Assembly (NCBI GenBank): GCA_003602285.1
Contig: QZVU01000007.1
Span: forward strand, 1 to 64,000
Direction of reading: 5' to 3'
Origin: Arthrobacter frigidicola
Lineage (GTDB): Bacteria; Actinomycetota; Actinomycetes; Actinomycetales; Micrococcaceae
DNA length: 64,000 nucleotides
The position numbers and the translations under genes were made by a program. Positions within the stretch are counted from its first letter, which is position 1. Every line of letters starts with the position of its first letter. Positions 10,457 through 18,972 of the stretch are shown piece by piece. The notes below the pieces were generated by a model. It did not search any database. It was not told the origin of the DNA and was given only the letters and a program-made list of their open reading frames with translations.

Positions 10457-11587
10457 ATGGCAGCACACTCACCCCTGACGGACCGCTCCGGGCTGCCCGG
10501 CGCCCGGAGGGTCGTTGTCAAGGTGGGGTCGTCCTCGCTCACGTCCGTGTCGGGCGGGATCTCCACCGAGGCCCTCGTGGGCCTCGTCGACATCCTCGCC
10601 GCGCGGCGCCTGGCCGGCACCGAGCTGATCCTGGTGTCCTCCGGTGCGATCGCGGCGGGCCTCGCCCCGCTGGGGCTCGCGCGCCGTCCGGCGCAGCTGT
10701 CCTCCCAGCAGGCGGCGGCGAGCGTGGGGCAGGGACTGCTCATGGCCCGCTACACGCAGGCCTTCGGCGCCCACGGCGTGACGGTGAGCCAGGTGCTGCT
10801 CACTGCCGATGACCTGATCCGGCGCTCCCACTACGCCAATGCGCACCGGGCCATGGAGCGGTTGCTGAACTTCGGCGTCGTGCCGATCGTCAATGAGAAC
10901 GACACCGTGGCGAGCCACGAGATCCGCTTCGGCGACAATGACCGCCTCGCGGCGCTGGTGGCCCACCTGGTGAAGGCCGACGCCCTCGTGCTGCTCTCCG
11001 ACGTCGATGCCCTGTACGACGGCCCCCCGAAGGACGGCGCGCGGCGCATTTCGGACGTGCACTCGGCGGCGGACCTTGAGGGCGTCACCATTGGACGCGC
11101 CGGCGCAGCCGGCGTCGGCACCGGCGGCATGGCCACCAAGGTGGAGGCCGCCGGGATCGCGGCGGCCTCGGGCATCCCCGCGCTCGTGACCTCGACGGCG
11201 AACGCCGCCGCGGCCCTCAACGGGGCCGATGTCGGCACCTGGTTCTCCGCCGGAGGCCGCCGCCAGCCTATCCGCCTGCTGTGGCTGGCCCACCTGGCGC
11301 GCATCCAGGGCACCCTGATCCTCGACGACGGCGCCGTGAAGGCCGTGGGGGAGCGGCGGCGCTCCCTGCTGCCGGCGGGAATCCTCGCCGTGAAGGGCGA
11401 CTTCGAGCCCGGCGATCCGGTGGAGATGGTCGACACCACCGGCCGCGCCGTCGCCCGCGGCCTCGTCAACTACAGCTCCGCCGAACTGCCGCCCATGCTG
11501 GGGCGCTCCACCCGGGACCTTGCCGAGGAACTCGGGCACGAGTACGAACGCTCGGTGGTCCACGTCAACGACCTCGTGGTGCTCTGA
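10457..11587 (+). CDS. proB: Glutamate 5-kinase
   Basis: Phosphorylates glutamate in the first step of proline synthesis. The 376-residue protein has the amino-acid kinase fold from VVVKVGSSSLT to SGIPALVTSTA (about residues 17-255) and a C-terminal PUA domain (about 285-370), the usual two-domain ProB. Conserved VNENDTV and FGDNDRLAALVA segments are present. The start is 7 nt after obgE. proA lies downstream but has its own promoter-like sequence, so the proline pathway may be only partly operonic. Confidence 0.97.
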   Translation: MAAHSPLTDRSGLPGARRVVVKVGSSSLTSVSGGISTEALVGLVDILAARRLAGTELILVSSGAIAAGLAPLGLARRPAQLSSQQAAASVGQGLLMARYTQAFGAHGVTVSQVLLTADDLIRRSHYANAHRAMERLLNFGVVPIVNENDTVASHEIRFGDNDRLAALVAHLVKADALVLLSDVDALYDGPPKDGARRISDVHSAADLEGVTIGRAGAAGVGTGGMATKVEAAGIAAASGIPALVTSTANAAAALNGADVGTWFSAGGRRQPIRLLWLAHLARIQGTLILDDGAVKAVGERRRSLLPAGILAVKGDFEPGDPVEMVDTTGRAVARGLVNYSSAELPPMLGRSTRDLAEELGHEYERSVVHVNDLVVL

Positions 11588-11643
11588 GCCGAACCGCTCC
11601 ACTGCGGCCGCCCGGGCGGATCCCGGCACCGGGCGCCTCTCGG

Positions 11644-11649
11644 TAGACT
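11644..11649 (+). promoter_or_regulatory. -10 element (TAGACT) of proA, leaderless type
   Basis: TAGACT is followed by exactly 6 nt and then ATG 11656. This TANNNT-N6-ATG arrangement predicts transcription starting at or next to the start codon. Confidence 0.55.
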
Positions 11650-11655
11650 GTGCTC

Positions 11656-13062
11656 ATGATTCCACCCCAGACGCTGCAGGGCGGGCACACTCCCGCCGAC
11701 CGCCTGCCTAAGGACGCCGCCGTCCAGGCCGCGTCCGGTGAACCGACTACTGGTGTACCGACTGCCGGTGTGCCGACCGCCGCGGATCCGCACACTGCGG
11801 AACCGGACGTTCCACAGGCCGTGTACGCCCTGACCGACCGTTCCCGCGCCGCCTCCCGCATCCTTGCCTCGGCCACCCGCGCCACCAAGGATCGGGCCCT
11901 GCGCGCCGTGGCCGCTGCGCTCACCGAACGCCAGGACGCCGTCCTCGCCGCCAACGCGCTCGACGTCGCGGCGGGCCGCGCCAACGGCACATCGGCCTAC
12001 CTCCTTGACCGGCTCAGCCTCGACCCGGGCCGCGTGGCCGGGCTGGCCCGGGCCCTCGAGGAACTTGCGGCCCTTCCCGATCCGGTGGGGTCGGCGGTGC
12101 GCGGGCAGACCCTGCCCAACGGGATCCGGTTGCGCCAGGTGCGGGTGCCCCTCGGCGTGGTCGCCGCCATCTACGAGGCCCGGCCCAATGTCACGATCGA
12201 CATCGCCGGCCTGGCCCTGAAGAGCGGCAACGCCGTGATCCTGCGGGGCGGGTCCGCCGCGGCGCACACCAACGCCGCGCTCGTGGAGATCATCGGCGCG
12301 GTGCTCGAGGAGAGCGGACTGCCGGCCGACGCGGTGCTGAGCGTCGACCAGTACGGCCGGGCCGGGGCGGCCGCCCTGATGGGCGCACGCGGCCGGGTCG
12401 ACGTCCTGATCCCGCGCGGCGGTCGGGACCTGATCCAGACGGTCGTCTGTGAATCCTCGGTGCCGGTGATCGAGACGGGCGAGGGGAACGTGCACATCTT
12501 CCTCGACGAGAGCGCCGACGCCGGGATGGCCACCGACATCCTGCTCAACGCCAAGACCCAGCGGCCCAGTGTCTGCAACACCGTCGAGACCCTGCTGATC
12601 CACAGCGGTGCCGCCGCCGCACCGGCGGTGCTCGGCCGGCTTGCCGAGGCCGGCGTCCGCCTCCACGTCGATGGGCGGGCCCAGGCCCTGCTGCCCGAGG
12701 GGACGGCGTCCGAGCCGGTCACCGACGACGACTGGAGCCGCGAGTACATGGCCCTGGACCTCGCTGTCGGCGTCGTCGATTCGGTGGACGAGGCGCTGGC
12801 CCACATCCGGCGCTGGAGCACCGGGCACAGCGAGGCCATCATCACCAACAGCCTGGCCAACTCGGAGCGGTTCATCGCCGGCGTCGACTCGGCGGCGGTC
12901 CTGGTGAACGCCTCAACCCGGTTTGTCGACGGCGGGGAGCTGGGCCTGGGCGCGGAGGTCGGAATCTCCACCCAGAAGATGCACGCCCGCGGGCCCATGG
13001 GCCTTGCCGAACTGACGACCACGAAGTGGATCATCCAGGGCGAAGGGCAGGTGCGGCAGTGA
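11656..13062 (+). CDS. proA: Glutamate-5-semialdehyde dehydrogenase (gamma-glutamyl phosphate reductase)
   Basis: NADPH-dependent second step of proline synthesis, acting on ProB's product. ATG 11656 lies 6 nt after a TAGACT -10 element; GTG 11650 is also in frame. The 468-residue protein has an aldehyde-dehydrogenase fold with VCNTVETLLIH around the catalytic cysteine and the C-terminal GLGAEVGISTQKMHARGPMG signature. About 55 residues precede the usual start of ProA; they are encoded partly by degenerate 15-bp repeats (GVPTA-type) and look disordered. The catalytic region is intact. Confidence 0.96.
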   Translation: MIPPQTLQGGHTPADRLPKDAAVQAASGEPTTGVPTAGVPTAADPHTAEPDVPQAVYALTDRSRAASRILASATRATKDRALRAVAAALTERQDAVLAANALDVAAGRANGTSAYLLDRLSLDPGRVAGLARALEELAALPDPVGSAVRGQTLPNGIRLRQVRVPLGVVAAIYEARPNVTIDIAGLALKSGNAVILRGGSAAAHTNAALVEIIGAVLEESGLPADAVLSVDQYGRAGAAALMGARGRVDVLIPRGGRDLIQTVVCESSVPVIETGEGNVHIFLDESADAGMATDILLNAKTQRPSVCNTVETLLIHSGAAAAPAVLGRLAEAGVRLHVDGRAQALLPEGTASEPVTDDDWSREYMALDLAVGVVDSVDEALAHIRRWSTGHSEAIITNSLANSERFIAGVDSAAVLVNASTRFVDGGELGLGAEVGISTQKMHARGPMGLAELTTTKWIIQGEGQVRQ

Positions 13063-13165
13063 CACGCGTGTGCGGCTCCGATCGAGCAGCGCGTAATATG
13101 GTACCGAACCTGCTCGCCGGCCCGGGCGCTCCGGCGGTCCGCCAATACTTTTCAAGGGGAACTAC

Positions 13166-13402
13166 ATGCTGAATTTGTACACCGACGCAGCGGTGCTTGC
13201 AGGCGAGGTGGCGGTGCATCACGAGCTGCCGATGCCGGCGATCGTGTACCCGCTGATCGTCGGGGGTTTCCTGCTCCTGCTCATGATCGTCACACTCTCG
13301 TTCTCCAACCTCGGCCACCGGCACCAGGCCACGCGCGAGCACCTCGACCCGCACAAGCAGCACCCCAACAAGCACGACCACGGCGAAGCCACCCGGCGCT
13401 AG
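13166..13402 (+). CDS. Small single-span membrane protein, unknown function
   Basis: The 78-residue product is preceded by AAGGGGAACTAC and ATG. It has one strong transmembrane helix (about residues 25-46, [21 protein letters not shown]) and a His/Lys/Arg-rich cytoplasmic tail with [14 protein letters not shown]. nadD follows after 5 nt, so it may be co-transcribed with nadD. I do not recognise a characterised family; small proteins of this kind next to nadD are common in this group of organisms as far as I recall. The His-rich tail could bind metal, which is speculation. Confidence 0.75.
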   Translation: MLNLYTDAAVLAGEVAVHHELPMPAIVYPLIVGGFLLLLMIVTLSFSNLGHRHQATREHLDPHKQHPNKHDHGEATRR

Positions 13403-13407
13403 TTCCC

Positions 13408-14148
13408 TTGGGCGATTCGACGAACGCCGGCGAGCCGGGCACCGGGGAGACCGCACCGCACCGGCGGCGTGACGGCGGGCCGTGGCGGCTCGGTGTCATG
13501 GGCGGCACCTTCGACCCGATCCACCACGGGCACCTCGTGGCGGCGAGCGAAGTCGCCGCCGTGTTCGGCCTGGACGAGGTGGTCTTTGTTCCCACCGGAC
13601 AGCCGTGGCAGAAGGCCGATACCCGCGTGACGTCGGCGGAGCACCGGTACCTGATGACGGTGATCGCCACGGCCTCGAACCCTGACTTCACCGTGAGCAG
13701 GGTGGACATCGACCGGCCGGGTCCGACCTTCACCATCGACACGCTGCGGGACCTCAAGGCCGCCCGGCCCGAGGCCGAGCTGTTCTTCATCACCGGGGCG
13801 GATGCGATGGCGCAGATCCTCTCCTGGAAGAATGTCGACGAACTGTGGACCCTCGCCCACTTCATCGGAGTGACGCGGCCCGGGCACGAGCTCGACGGCG
13901 GCGGGCACGATGTGAGCCTGCTTGAGGTCCCGGCCATGGCCATTTCCTCGACCGACTGCCGCCGCCGGGTCGAGTCGGGCAACCCGGTGTGGTACCTGGT
14001 GCCGGACGGGGTGGTGCAGTACATCGCCAAGTACGGGCTCTATGCAAGGACCGACGCTCCCGCCGCGCAGGGGGCCGACGACGGCTCCAAGCCCGGGACG
14101 CCGCCCCACGGAGTCAATTCCACAGCGCTTCCGCAGACGACCGGATGA
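13408..14148 (+). CDS. nadD: Nicotinate-nucleotide adenylyltransferase
   Basis: Adenylates nicotinate mononucleotide in NAD synthesis. The nucleotidyltransferase motif [12 protein letters not shown] (about residues 32-43) and the C-terminal ISSTDCRRR motif are intact. The start is taken as TTG 13408, the only start-type codon giving a normal lead-in to the first strand; ATG 13498 would leave a single residue before GGTFDP. No clear ribosome site precedes the TTG, which suggests coupling to the small membrane protein 5 nt upstream. The last 35 residues are a Gly/Pro/Ala tail outside the catalytic fold. Confidence 0.94.
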   Translation: MGDSTNAGEPGTGETAPHRRRDGGPWRLGVMGGTFDPIHHGHLVAASEVAAVFGLDEVVFVPTGQPWQKADTRVTSAEHRYLMTVIATASNPDFTVSRVDIDRPGPTFTIDTLRDLKAARPEAELFFITGADAMAQILSWKNVDELWTLAHFIGVTRPGHELDGGGHDVSLLEVPAMAISSTDCRRRVESGNPVWYLVPDGVVQYIAKYGLYARTDAPAAQGADDGSKPGTPPHGVNSTALPQTTG

Positions 14149-14155
14149 GAAAGCA

Positions 14156-15499
14156 ATGAGCAAGGCTAACGACGAGAAGGACCCACGACCCGCCGCTTCT
14201 GGCCGCGGGTCTTCCGCTGTATCGGGAACCGGAACCGGGACCACCAGCGGGGGACAGCGGCGGAGCCGGCGTGCCGCCGACGCGCCGGTCGACGCGGAGG
14301 TCCACACCTCCGAGCGGGTGTCCCTGGTGCGCGCGCGGGACCGTGAGGCCCTGCGCACCTACCGTGCCCTGGCCGAACACTCGGTGCCCGCGGTCACCAG
14401 CTCATACGACGCGATGCCCACCCGGCGCCAGCTGCGGCTGCAGCAGCAGGAAGCACAGGCGGCCCGGGCGGAGGCTCCCACCACCGCTCCCGACGGGACG
14501 GTCCCGGGCGATTCCACCCCTGCTGTTTCCACCACGGCTGCTTCGACCGCCCCCGAGCCGGCCTCCGCTGCTTCGCCTCGCGCCGGCGCCGGCAGCGCGG
14601 CGCAGGGATCCACCGGTGCGGCCCCCTCGGGTGCGCAGACGGCACCGGAGACGGCCGCGCCCCAGGCGGAAGGCCGCCCCCTGCACCCCGATGGAACCCC
14701 CATCGAACGGCGCGTTGCGCAGGTGCCGCTCGAAGGCAGGCGCGACCGCCGCCGCCGCGTGAGCACCGAGGGAGGCGGCGTGGCCGGGCCGCAGGCAACC
14801 GGTGCCGTCCCCGCCGGTCAGGAAGCCGTTGGCGAGGACCTGAGCGTTGAGCAGGCCCTCGCGGCCCGTGAAGCCATCGCCGCGCAGGCGCGGGACCAGG
14901 TCGCCATGATTGAGGCGGCGCGGGGCACCGACCCGTTCGCCGTCGACCCCGCCATCCTGGCGAAGCAGAAGGCCTTGGCCGAACGCGCCGCCGTCCTCAA
15001 CAGCCGGGCGCAGAAGATCCAGCAGCTCTCCGAGGAGAACTCCCAGCGGCGTCCGCAGTCGAGCGATCCGACCACGGCGCACAACCTCTCGATCGTCGCG
15101 CCGCCCGAATACGTTAAGGTTCCCGGGGTAGGCGGCCCGGTCCTGAAGGCCCCGACCACCTCCCACGTTCCGGTCGTCCGCCGCCCCCTTCCGACGAAGC
15201 CATCCGCCCAGCCTGCGGCTCCCGCCCCGGCTCCGGCCTCCGCCGGCAAGGGCCCCGAACGGCGGTCGCAGGTGCTGGCGCAGGCCGAAACCCTCGCCCG
15301 CAACCACGGCCGAGCCACCGACGACGGCGCCACCCCCGTGCGCGCCCAGAGCGCCCACGGGCTCGACCCCCTCGACGCCATGACCGCGGGCCTGGCCCGG
15401 GTCCGGCGGATGAGGTACCTGCAGTTTTCAATACTCGGGTTGGGCGTGCTTGCACTCCTGGCCGGAATTCTAATGATCGTCAGCGGCTTCGGCGGCTGA
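14156..15499 (+). CDS. Tail-anchored low-complexity protein between nadD and rsfS, unknown function
   Basis: ATG 14156 lies 7 nt after nadD. The 447-residue protein is mostly Ala/Pro/Thr/Gln-rich and probably disordered, with Arg-rich patches (GGQRRSRRAA and GRRDRRRR), conserved-looking short helices (SLVRARDREALRTYRALAEHS; VEQALAAREAIAAQARDQ; LAKQKALAERAAVLNSRAQKIQQL) and one C-terminal transmembrane helix (about 423-444, LQFSILGLGVLALLAGILMI). It has no signal peptide, so the bulk should face the cytoplasm. Its place between nadD and rsfS suggests co-expression with them. I recognise no catalytic domain. Confidence 0.85.
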   Translation: MSKANDEKDPRPAASGRGSSAVSGTGTGTTSGGQRRSRRAADAPVDAEVHTSERVSLVRARDREALRTYRALAEHSVPAVTSSYDAMPTRRQLRLQQQEAQAARAEAPTTAPDGTVPGDSTPAVSTTAASTAPEPASAASPRAGAGSAAQGSTGAAPSGAQTAPETAAPQAEGRPLHPDGTPIERRVAQVPLEGRRDRRRRVSTEGGGVAGPQATGAVPAGQEAVGEDLSVEQALAAREAIAAQARDQVAMIEAARGTDPFAVDPAILAKQKALAERAAVLNSRAQKIQQLSEENSQRRPQSSDPTTAHNLSIVAPPEYVKVPGVGGPVLKAPTTSHVPVVRRPLPTKPSAQPAAPAPAPASAGKGPERRSQVLAQAETLARNHGRATDDGATPVRAQSAHGLDPLDAMTAGLARVRRMRYLQFSILGLGVLALLAGILMIVSGFGG

Positions 15500-15517
15500 C
15501 CACACACAAGGAGATCA

Positions 15518-15940
15518 GTGAGCGCTACCGAATCGTCCATCGGGATTGCCCGCACCGCGGCACACGCCGCAGTGGACAAGATTGCCCAGGACATTGTTGC
15601 CATCGATGTAAGCGAGCGCCTCGCGATCACCGATGTTTTCCTTATCGCTTCGGCGCCGAGCGAACGACAGGTCAATGCCATCGTCGACGGCATCGAGGAG
15701 GAACTGTCAAAGCAGGGCCTGAAGCCCGTCCGGCGTGAAGGCCGCAGCGAGGGCCGCTGGGTGCTGCTCGACTACGCCGAGGTGGTCATCCACGTCCAGC
15801 ACGAGGAAGACCGCGTCTTCTACGCCCTGGAGCGGCTGTGGAACGACTGCCCGTCCGTCGACCTGCAGCTTGAGGGCTCCCTGCAAAGCTCACCGCAGAA
15901 CCCCGATGCGCCCAGCGCCGTCAGCACCGAAGCGGAGTGA
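15518..15940 (+). CDS. rsfS: Ribosomal silencing factor RsfS
   Basis: Binds L14 on the 50S subunit and blocks subunit joining during nutrient limitation. GTG 15518 has AAGGAG about 6 nt upstream. The 140-residue product carries the family core: DIVAIDVSERLAITDVFLI, EGRSEGRWVLLDYAEVVIHV and FYALERLWND. The short C-terminal extension is Ser/Pro-rich. Its stop overlaps the next start by 4 nt (GTGA), indicating translational coupling to the phosphatase gene. Confidence 0.96.
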   Translation: MSATESSIGIARTAAHAAVDKIAQDIVAIDVSERLAITDVFLIASAPSERQVNAIVDGIEEELSKQGLKPVRREGRSEGRWVLLDYAEVVIHVQHEEDRVFYALERLWNDCPSVDLQLEGSLQSSPQNPDAPSAVSTEAE

Positions 15941-16617
15941 CGGGACACCGGCACGATGACCCTGCCGCCCGCAGGGTAATCTTCTGGCGGCACGGGAGAA
16001 CGGCCTGGAACCACGGCGGAATGTTCCAGGGCCAGGAAGATATCCCTCTCGATGCCACCGGCCGGCGCCAGGCCTCCAGGGCCGCAGGGCTGCTCGCCCA
16101 GCGCCACCCGGCCCGCATCGTGTCCTCCGACCTCAGCCGTGCCGCCGACACCGCCCACGCCTTGGCCGCCATCACCGGGCTGAAGGTGCGGCTGGACAAG
16201 CGCTTCCGGGAGACGGCCGCCGGTGCATGGCAGGGGCTCACCTTCGCCGAAATCGATGAGCGGTTCCCCGAGGACAACGCCGCCTGGCGCGGGGGAGACC
16301 CCTTGGTCCGCGCCGGCGGTGCGGAGAACCGCGAGGAGGTCGGCCGCCGGATGAGCGAGGCCACCCTCGAAGCGGTGGAGGACCTCACCGCCGGACAGAC
16401 CCTCGTGGTGGTCAGCCACGGCGGAGCGATCCGCGCCGGACTGGCCGCCCTGATGGGCCTGCCCTCAACCACCTGGGGTGCGCTGGCCGGAGTATCCAAC
16501 TGCCACTGGTCGCTTCTGGACGAGCAGGTCCGCACCCCGGAGGCGCTCTTTTCATGGCAGCTGCGGGAGCACAATGTGGGTCTCGGGTCCTTCCCGGCGG
16601 AGCCGATCGAGGGCTAG
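15937..16617 (+). CDS. Histidine phosphatase family protein
   Basis: Phosphoglycerate-mutase-like phosphatase of 226 residues. The catalytic RHG motif is in FWRHGRTAWN (about residues 18-27); the partner residues are in the ETAAGAWQG and VVVSHGGAIRAG segments. The GTG start overlaps the rsfS stop by 4 nt, a pairing common in actinobacteria. The substrate cannot be told from sequence; glucosyl-3-phosphoglycerate phosphatases, cobalamin-pathway phosphatases and broad phosphomonoesterases share this fold. Confidence 0.92.
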   Translation: MTGHRHDDPAARRVIFWRHGRTAWNHGGMFQGQEDIPLDATGRRQASRAAGLLAQRHPARIVSSDLSRAADTAHALAAITGLKVRLDKRFRETAAGAWQGLTFAEIDERFPEDNAAWRGGDPLVRAGGAENREEVGRRMSEATLEAVEDLTAGQTLVVVSHGGAIRAGLAALMGLPSTTWGALAGVSNCHWSLLDEQVRTPEALFSWQLREHNVGLGSFPAEPIEG

Positions 16618-16711
16618 CGGGGGCGAGTTCCTGCCGATTTTGCAGGAGCGGAAAACTTTACTAAACTAAACGAGTTGCTTCAGCCGGTTAGCCGGAGGGA
16701 AACAACGGATT

Positions 16712-16787
16712 GGGGCTGTGGCGCAGCTGGTAGCGCACCTGCATGGCATGCAGGGGGTCAGGGGTTCGAGTCCCCTCAGCTCCACCA
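16712..16787 (+). tRNA. tRNA-Ala (anticodon GGC)
   Basis: A 76-nt cloverleaf with encoded CCA (16785-16787). The acceptor stem GGGGCTG/CAGCTCC contains the G3-U70 wobble that identifies alanine tRNAs. The anticodon stem CCTGC/GCAGG holds the loop ATGGCAT with anticodon GGC, and the T arm is GGGGTTCGAGTCCCC. It reads the GCC and GCU codons. Confidence 0.98.
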
Positions 16788-16791
16788 ATCC

Positions 16792-16836
16792 GCCACCAGG
16801 TTCCGGGAAATACTCCCGGAACCTGGTGGCTTTTTT
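16792..16836 (+). terminator. Strong terminator after tRNA-Ala
   Basis: A perfect 17-bp stem (16792-16808 with 16814-16830), loop AATAC, followed by six T residues. It begins 5 nt after the tRNA CCA end. Confidence 0.95.
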
Positions 16837-16950
16837 GTGCCGTGTTTTCTACTCTCGGGCGGCGCCCCTCTCGGACCGGAACCTGCAACAGTTTAGGAAC
16901 GATTCCGGCGCCCCCGCCCACGGATGCACCGCCGGGCCTCACAATGGACC

Positions 16951-16972
16951 GATCGACGCACAATCGATCGAT
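16951..16972. promoter_or_regulatory. Palindromic GATCGA/TCGATC site upstream of the lipoprotein gene
   Basis: GATCGA (16951-16956) and TCGATC (16964-16969) form a 6-7-6 inverted repeat, overlapped by the palindrome ATCGATCGAT (16963-16972). The site ends 23 nt before the lipoprotein start, a position suited to an operator. No regulator is known for it. Confidence 0.3.
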
Positions 16973-16995
16973 CAGAGGCCGTCCGGGAGGTCCCC

Positions 16996-17784
16996 ATGAG
17001 CAAGAGGCGCACATCCGTTCTGTCCTTCGGCGGGGTCCTCGCCGTCCTGCTCGGAGCATGCGCTCCGGCCGCCTCGGAGCCGGCCCCCGGGCCCTCCCCA
17101 TCGACTCTGAACAGCAGCACTTCGTCCTCGACGCCAACCCTGACGCCAGCAGGAACCACGGCGCCAAGCTCCACGCCACCGAATTCCTCTCCACCCAGCT
17201 CCTCGGCCCCCACCGGCAGCGCAGCGCCGACCGACCCGCCCACGGGGCCCGGCTGGAACACCTACACGACCCTCGACGGCGAGCTCGCCTTCGACTATCC
17301 CGAAAACTGGATGATCCGCGCTGCGGAGGGGGCCCCGCCCGGCGGGGTCGCCATCGAGGTGGTCAGCGACACCGGAAAGCCGATCGCGAACCTCCGCACC
17401 AATCTCGTCACCGGTGCCGAGTGCGCGCAGAAGAGCCCCTACGGGGTGATCGAGTCGCGGCCGCTGCCCGCCCTGGCCCAGGCCGGCAGCACCCCCCGCT
17501 TCGTCTTCGAAATCCGCAGCGACCCGGCGCAGGCCGACCCGCAGAAGGGATTCAGCGGAGCCTATGGCATCACCTCGGCTCCGGATCCGGCGGGTCCGAC
17601 GGCGTGCCCCATCGCACACTTCTTCACCTGGCCTCCCAGCGGCGCGGCCTTCGGGGGCATCTACGACCCCTTCGACACCACGCACGGCAACCCGCCGCAT
17701 GCCGACACGCCGCAGGTGTACGCCGAGACGGAGGAGTTTGGGAAGATCCGCACCATGATCACCTCGCTGCGCCCCGCGGGGTGA
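16996..17784 (+). CDS. Secreted lipoprotein, unknown function
   Basis: ATG 16996 has GGGAGG 5 nt upstream. The 262-residue precursor has a short basic N-terminus, a hydrophobic stretch and a lipobox LLGAC (Cys about residue 22), so it should be lipid-anchored outside the membrane. A Ser/Thr/Pro-rich linker (about 25-85) precedes a folded domain beginning WNTYTTLDGELAFDYPENW, a pattern seen in actinobacterial lipoproteins with a PsbP/LpqN-like beta fold. Two further cysteines could form a disulfide. Function unknown. Confidence 0.85.
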   Translation: MSKRRTSVLSFGGVLAVLLGACAPAASEPAPGPSPSTLNSSTSSSTPTLTPAGTTAPSSTPPNSSPPSSSAPTGSAAPTDPPTGPGWNTYTTLDGELAFDYPENWMIRAAEGAPPGGVAIEVVSDTGKPIANLRTNLVTGAECAQKSPYGVIESRPLPALAQAGSTPRFVFEIRSDPAQADPQKGFSGAYGITSAPDPAGPTACPIAHFFTWPPSGAAFGGIYDPFDTTHGNPPHADTPQVYAETEEFGKIRTMITSLRPAG

Positions 17785-17834
17785 GCCGTTACCAGGCACC
17801 GCGTCCCGCCGTGGGCCACCGGCGGGGGCTGCGG

Positions 17835-18095
17835 CTACCGGGCGGGTCCCGGTTGCCCCGGGCCGTCCCGGTTTTCGGACAGCCAGCGCCGCGACCAGAT
17901 CACCACCACGTACACCACGAGGCAGTTGGTGATGACCCGCATCAGGGTCAGTTCGGTGCTGTAGGCGCCGAAGATCAACACCGTGATGAGGACGACGAAG
18001 GCGCTCCTCCTCAGGAGGGAAAAATGCCGGGACGTCAGGCCGCTGGGCCAGGGGTGGAAGTCAACCTGCGGCGGCTTGTCCGCGTTTCCGAACAC
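17835..18095 (-). CDS. Small two-span membrane protein, unknown function
   Basis: GTG 18095 was chosen because GAGGAG lies 5 nt upstream; the open frame reaches 18227 but the added residues look non-coding. The 86-residue protein has two hydrophobic helices (about 31-48, FVVLITVLIFGAYST, and 52-67, VITNCLVVYVVVIW) and a short charged tail. No family recognised. It is divergent from the pspC gene. Confidence 0.65.
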   Translation of the reverse strand: MFGNADKPPQVDFHPWPSGLTSRHFSLLRRSAFVVLITVLIFGAYSTELTLMRVITNCLVVYVVVIWSRRWLSENRDGPGQPGPAR

Positions 18096-18213
18096 ATCAG
18101 CTCCTCGGGTGGTTTCAGCTGATGCAGCAATGGTGCGCGCTCGGTCCACCGCGCACAAGGCCTTTCCCGGAGCCCGCGGTTTTTGGTCCTGTCCACCCGT
18201 GCGGCCCCGTTGG

Positions 18214-18219
18214 TAGGGT
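18214..18219 (+). promoter_or_regulatory. -10 element (TAGGGT) of the PspC gene, leaderless type
   Basis: TAGGGT, 6 nt, then ATG 18226. Confidence 0.55.
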
Positions 18220-18225
18220 ACGGGC

Positions 18226-18408
18226 ATGGCTTCTCAACTTGTACGTCCGCGCAACGGCAAGGTGATCGCGGGGGTCTGCGCGGCCCTTGCCGCCCGCTTC
18301 GGCATTTCCAAGACCCTCGTAAGGCTGCTCTTCGTGATTTTCGGCCTGGTCGGGGCCGGGGAGATCGCCTACATCATCCTGTGGATCATGATCCCCAAGG
18401 CGTACTGA
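18226..18408 (+). CDS. PspC domain protein
   Basis: A 60-residue protein that is almost entirely a PspC domain: LVRPRNGKVIAGVCAALAARFG followed by one transmembrane segment (LLFVIFGLVGAGEIAYIILWIMIP). PspC proteins sense or transmit envelope stress, in some bacteria with PspB/PspA; no other psp gene is visible here. The start follows a TAGGGT -10 element by 6 nt, suggesting a leaderless mRNA. Confidence 0.9.
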   Translation: MASQLVRPRNGKVIAGVCAALAARFGISKTLVRLLFVIFGLVGAGEIAYIILWIMIPKAY

Positions 18409-18519
18409 CACCACGACCTCGCTGGACCCGGCGGGCCCGTCCGGCATTCCGGGCGGGCGTGCCGGGGGCTGCCATGCCACCAGCCCGGCCGGTCGGCCTG
18501 TTGGGTCAGTCCTGCCCGG

Positions 18520-18969
18520 TCAGGAGCCCGACCAGGCATACCGGATGTCCGGTGCCCGCTCCTCATTCTCCGCGCCGTCCGTGCGTTCGACGGCGACGAA
18601 CCCGTGCCTCTTGTAGAACCGCTGGGCGCCAAGGTTTGACTCGAAGGTCCACAGCTGGAGTCCGGAGGGCTGCAGCGCCTTGGCATGGCCAAGGAGAAGC
18701 GTGCCGACACCGCGCCCCCAGTATTCAGGGGCGACATAGAGCTGATCGATCCACCCGGGGCTCAGGCTGAGCAGGCCGGCGGCCTGCCCGTCCCCGTCCA
18801 CCGCAAGCCAGGTCTGCCGTTCGGAGATCAGCACCCCGCGGACGAACTCCTCGTCCTCGGCCGCGGTGTGGGCTGCCGAGGGCAGGTAAACGGCGGCGGC
18901 CGTGCGGGAGTCCCGGAAGACACGGATCGCCTCGGGAGCGTCCGCCGGTTCGGCGCGGCGTATCAACAT
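18520..18969 (-). CDS. GNAT family N-acetyltransferase
   Basis: Acetyl-CoA-dependent acetyltransferase of 149 residues starting MLIRRAEPADAPE. The acetyl-CoA loop is in YVAPEYWGRGVGTLLLGHA, followed by GAQRFYKRHGFVAVERT, typical of the GNAT fold. The acceptor is unknown. The frame is also open through an upstream ATG (19038), so the CCTGT repeat directly ahead of ATG 18969 could be either leader or coding sequence. I prefer 18969 because the GNAT fold starts there. Confidence 0.88.
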   Translation of the reverse strand: MLIRRAEPADAPEAIRVFRDSRTAAAVYLPSAAHTAAEDEEFVRGVLISERQTWLAVDGDGQAAGLLSLSPGWIDQLYVAPEYWGRGVGTLLLGHAKALQPSGLQLWTFESNLGAQRFYKRHGFVAVERTDGAENEERAPDIRYAWSGS

Positions 18970-18972
18970 CGC

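Noticed and set aside
16712-16850. tRNA-Ala as an integration site for a mobile element
   Set aside because: No copy of the tRNA 3' end was seen downstream and no integrase gene lies nearby; the following stretch is a normal terminator and lipoprotein gene.
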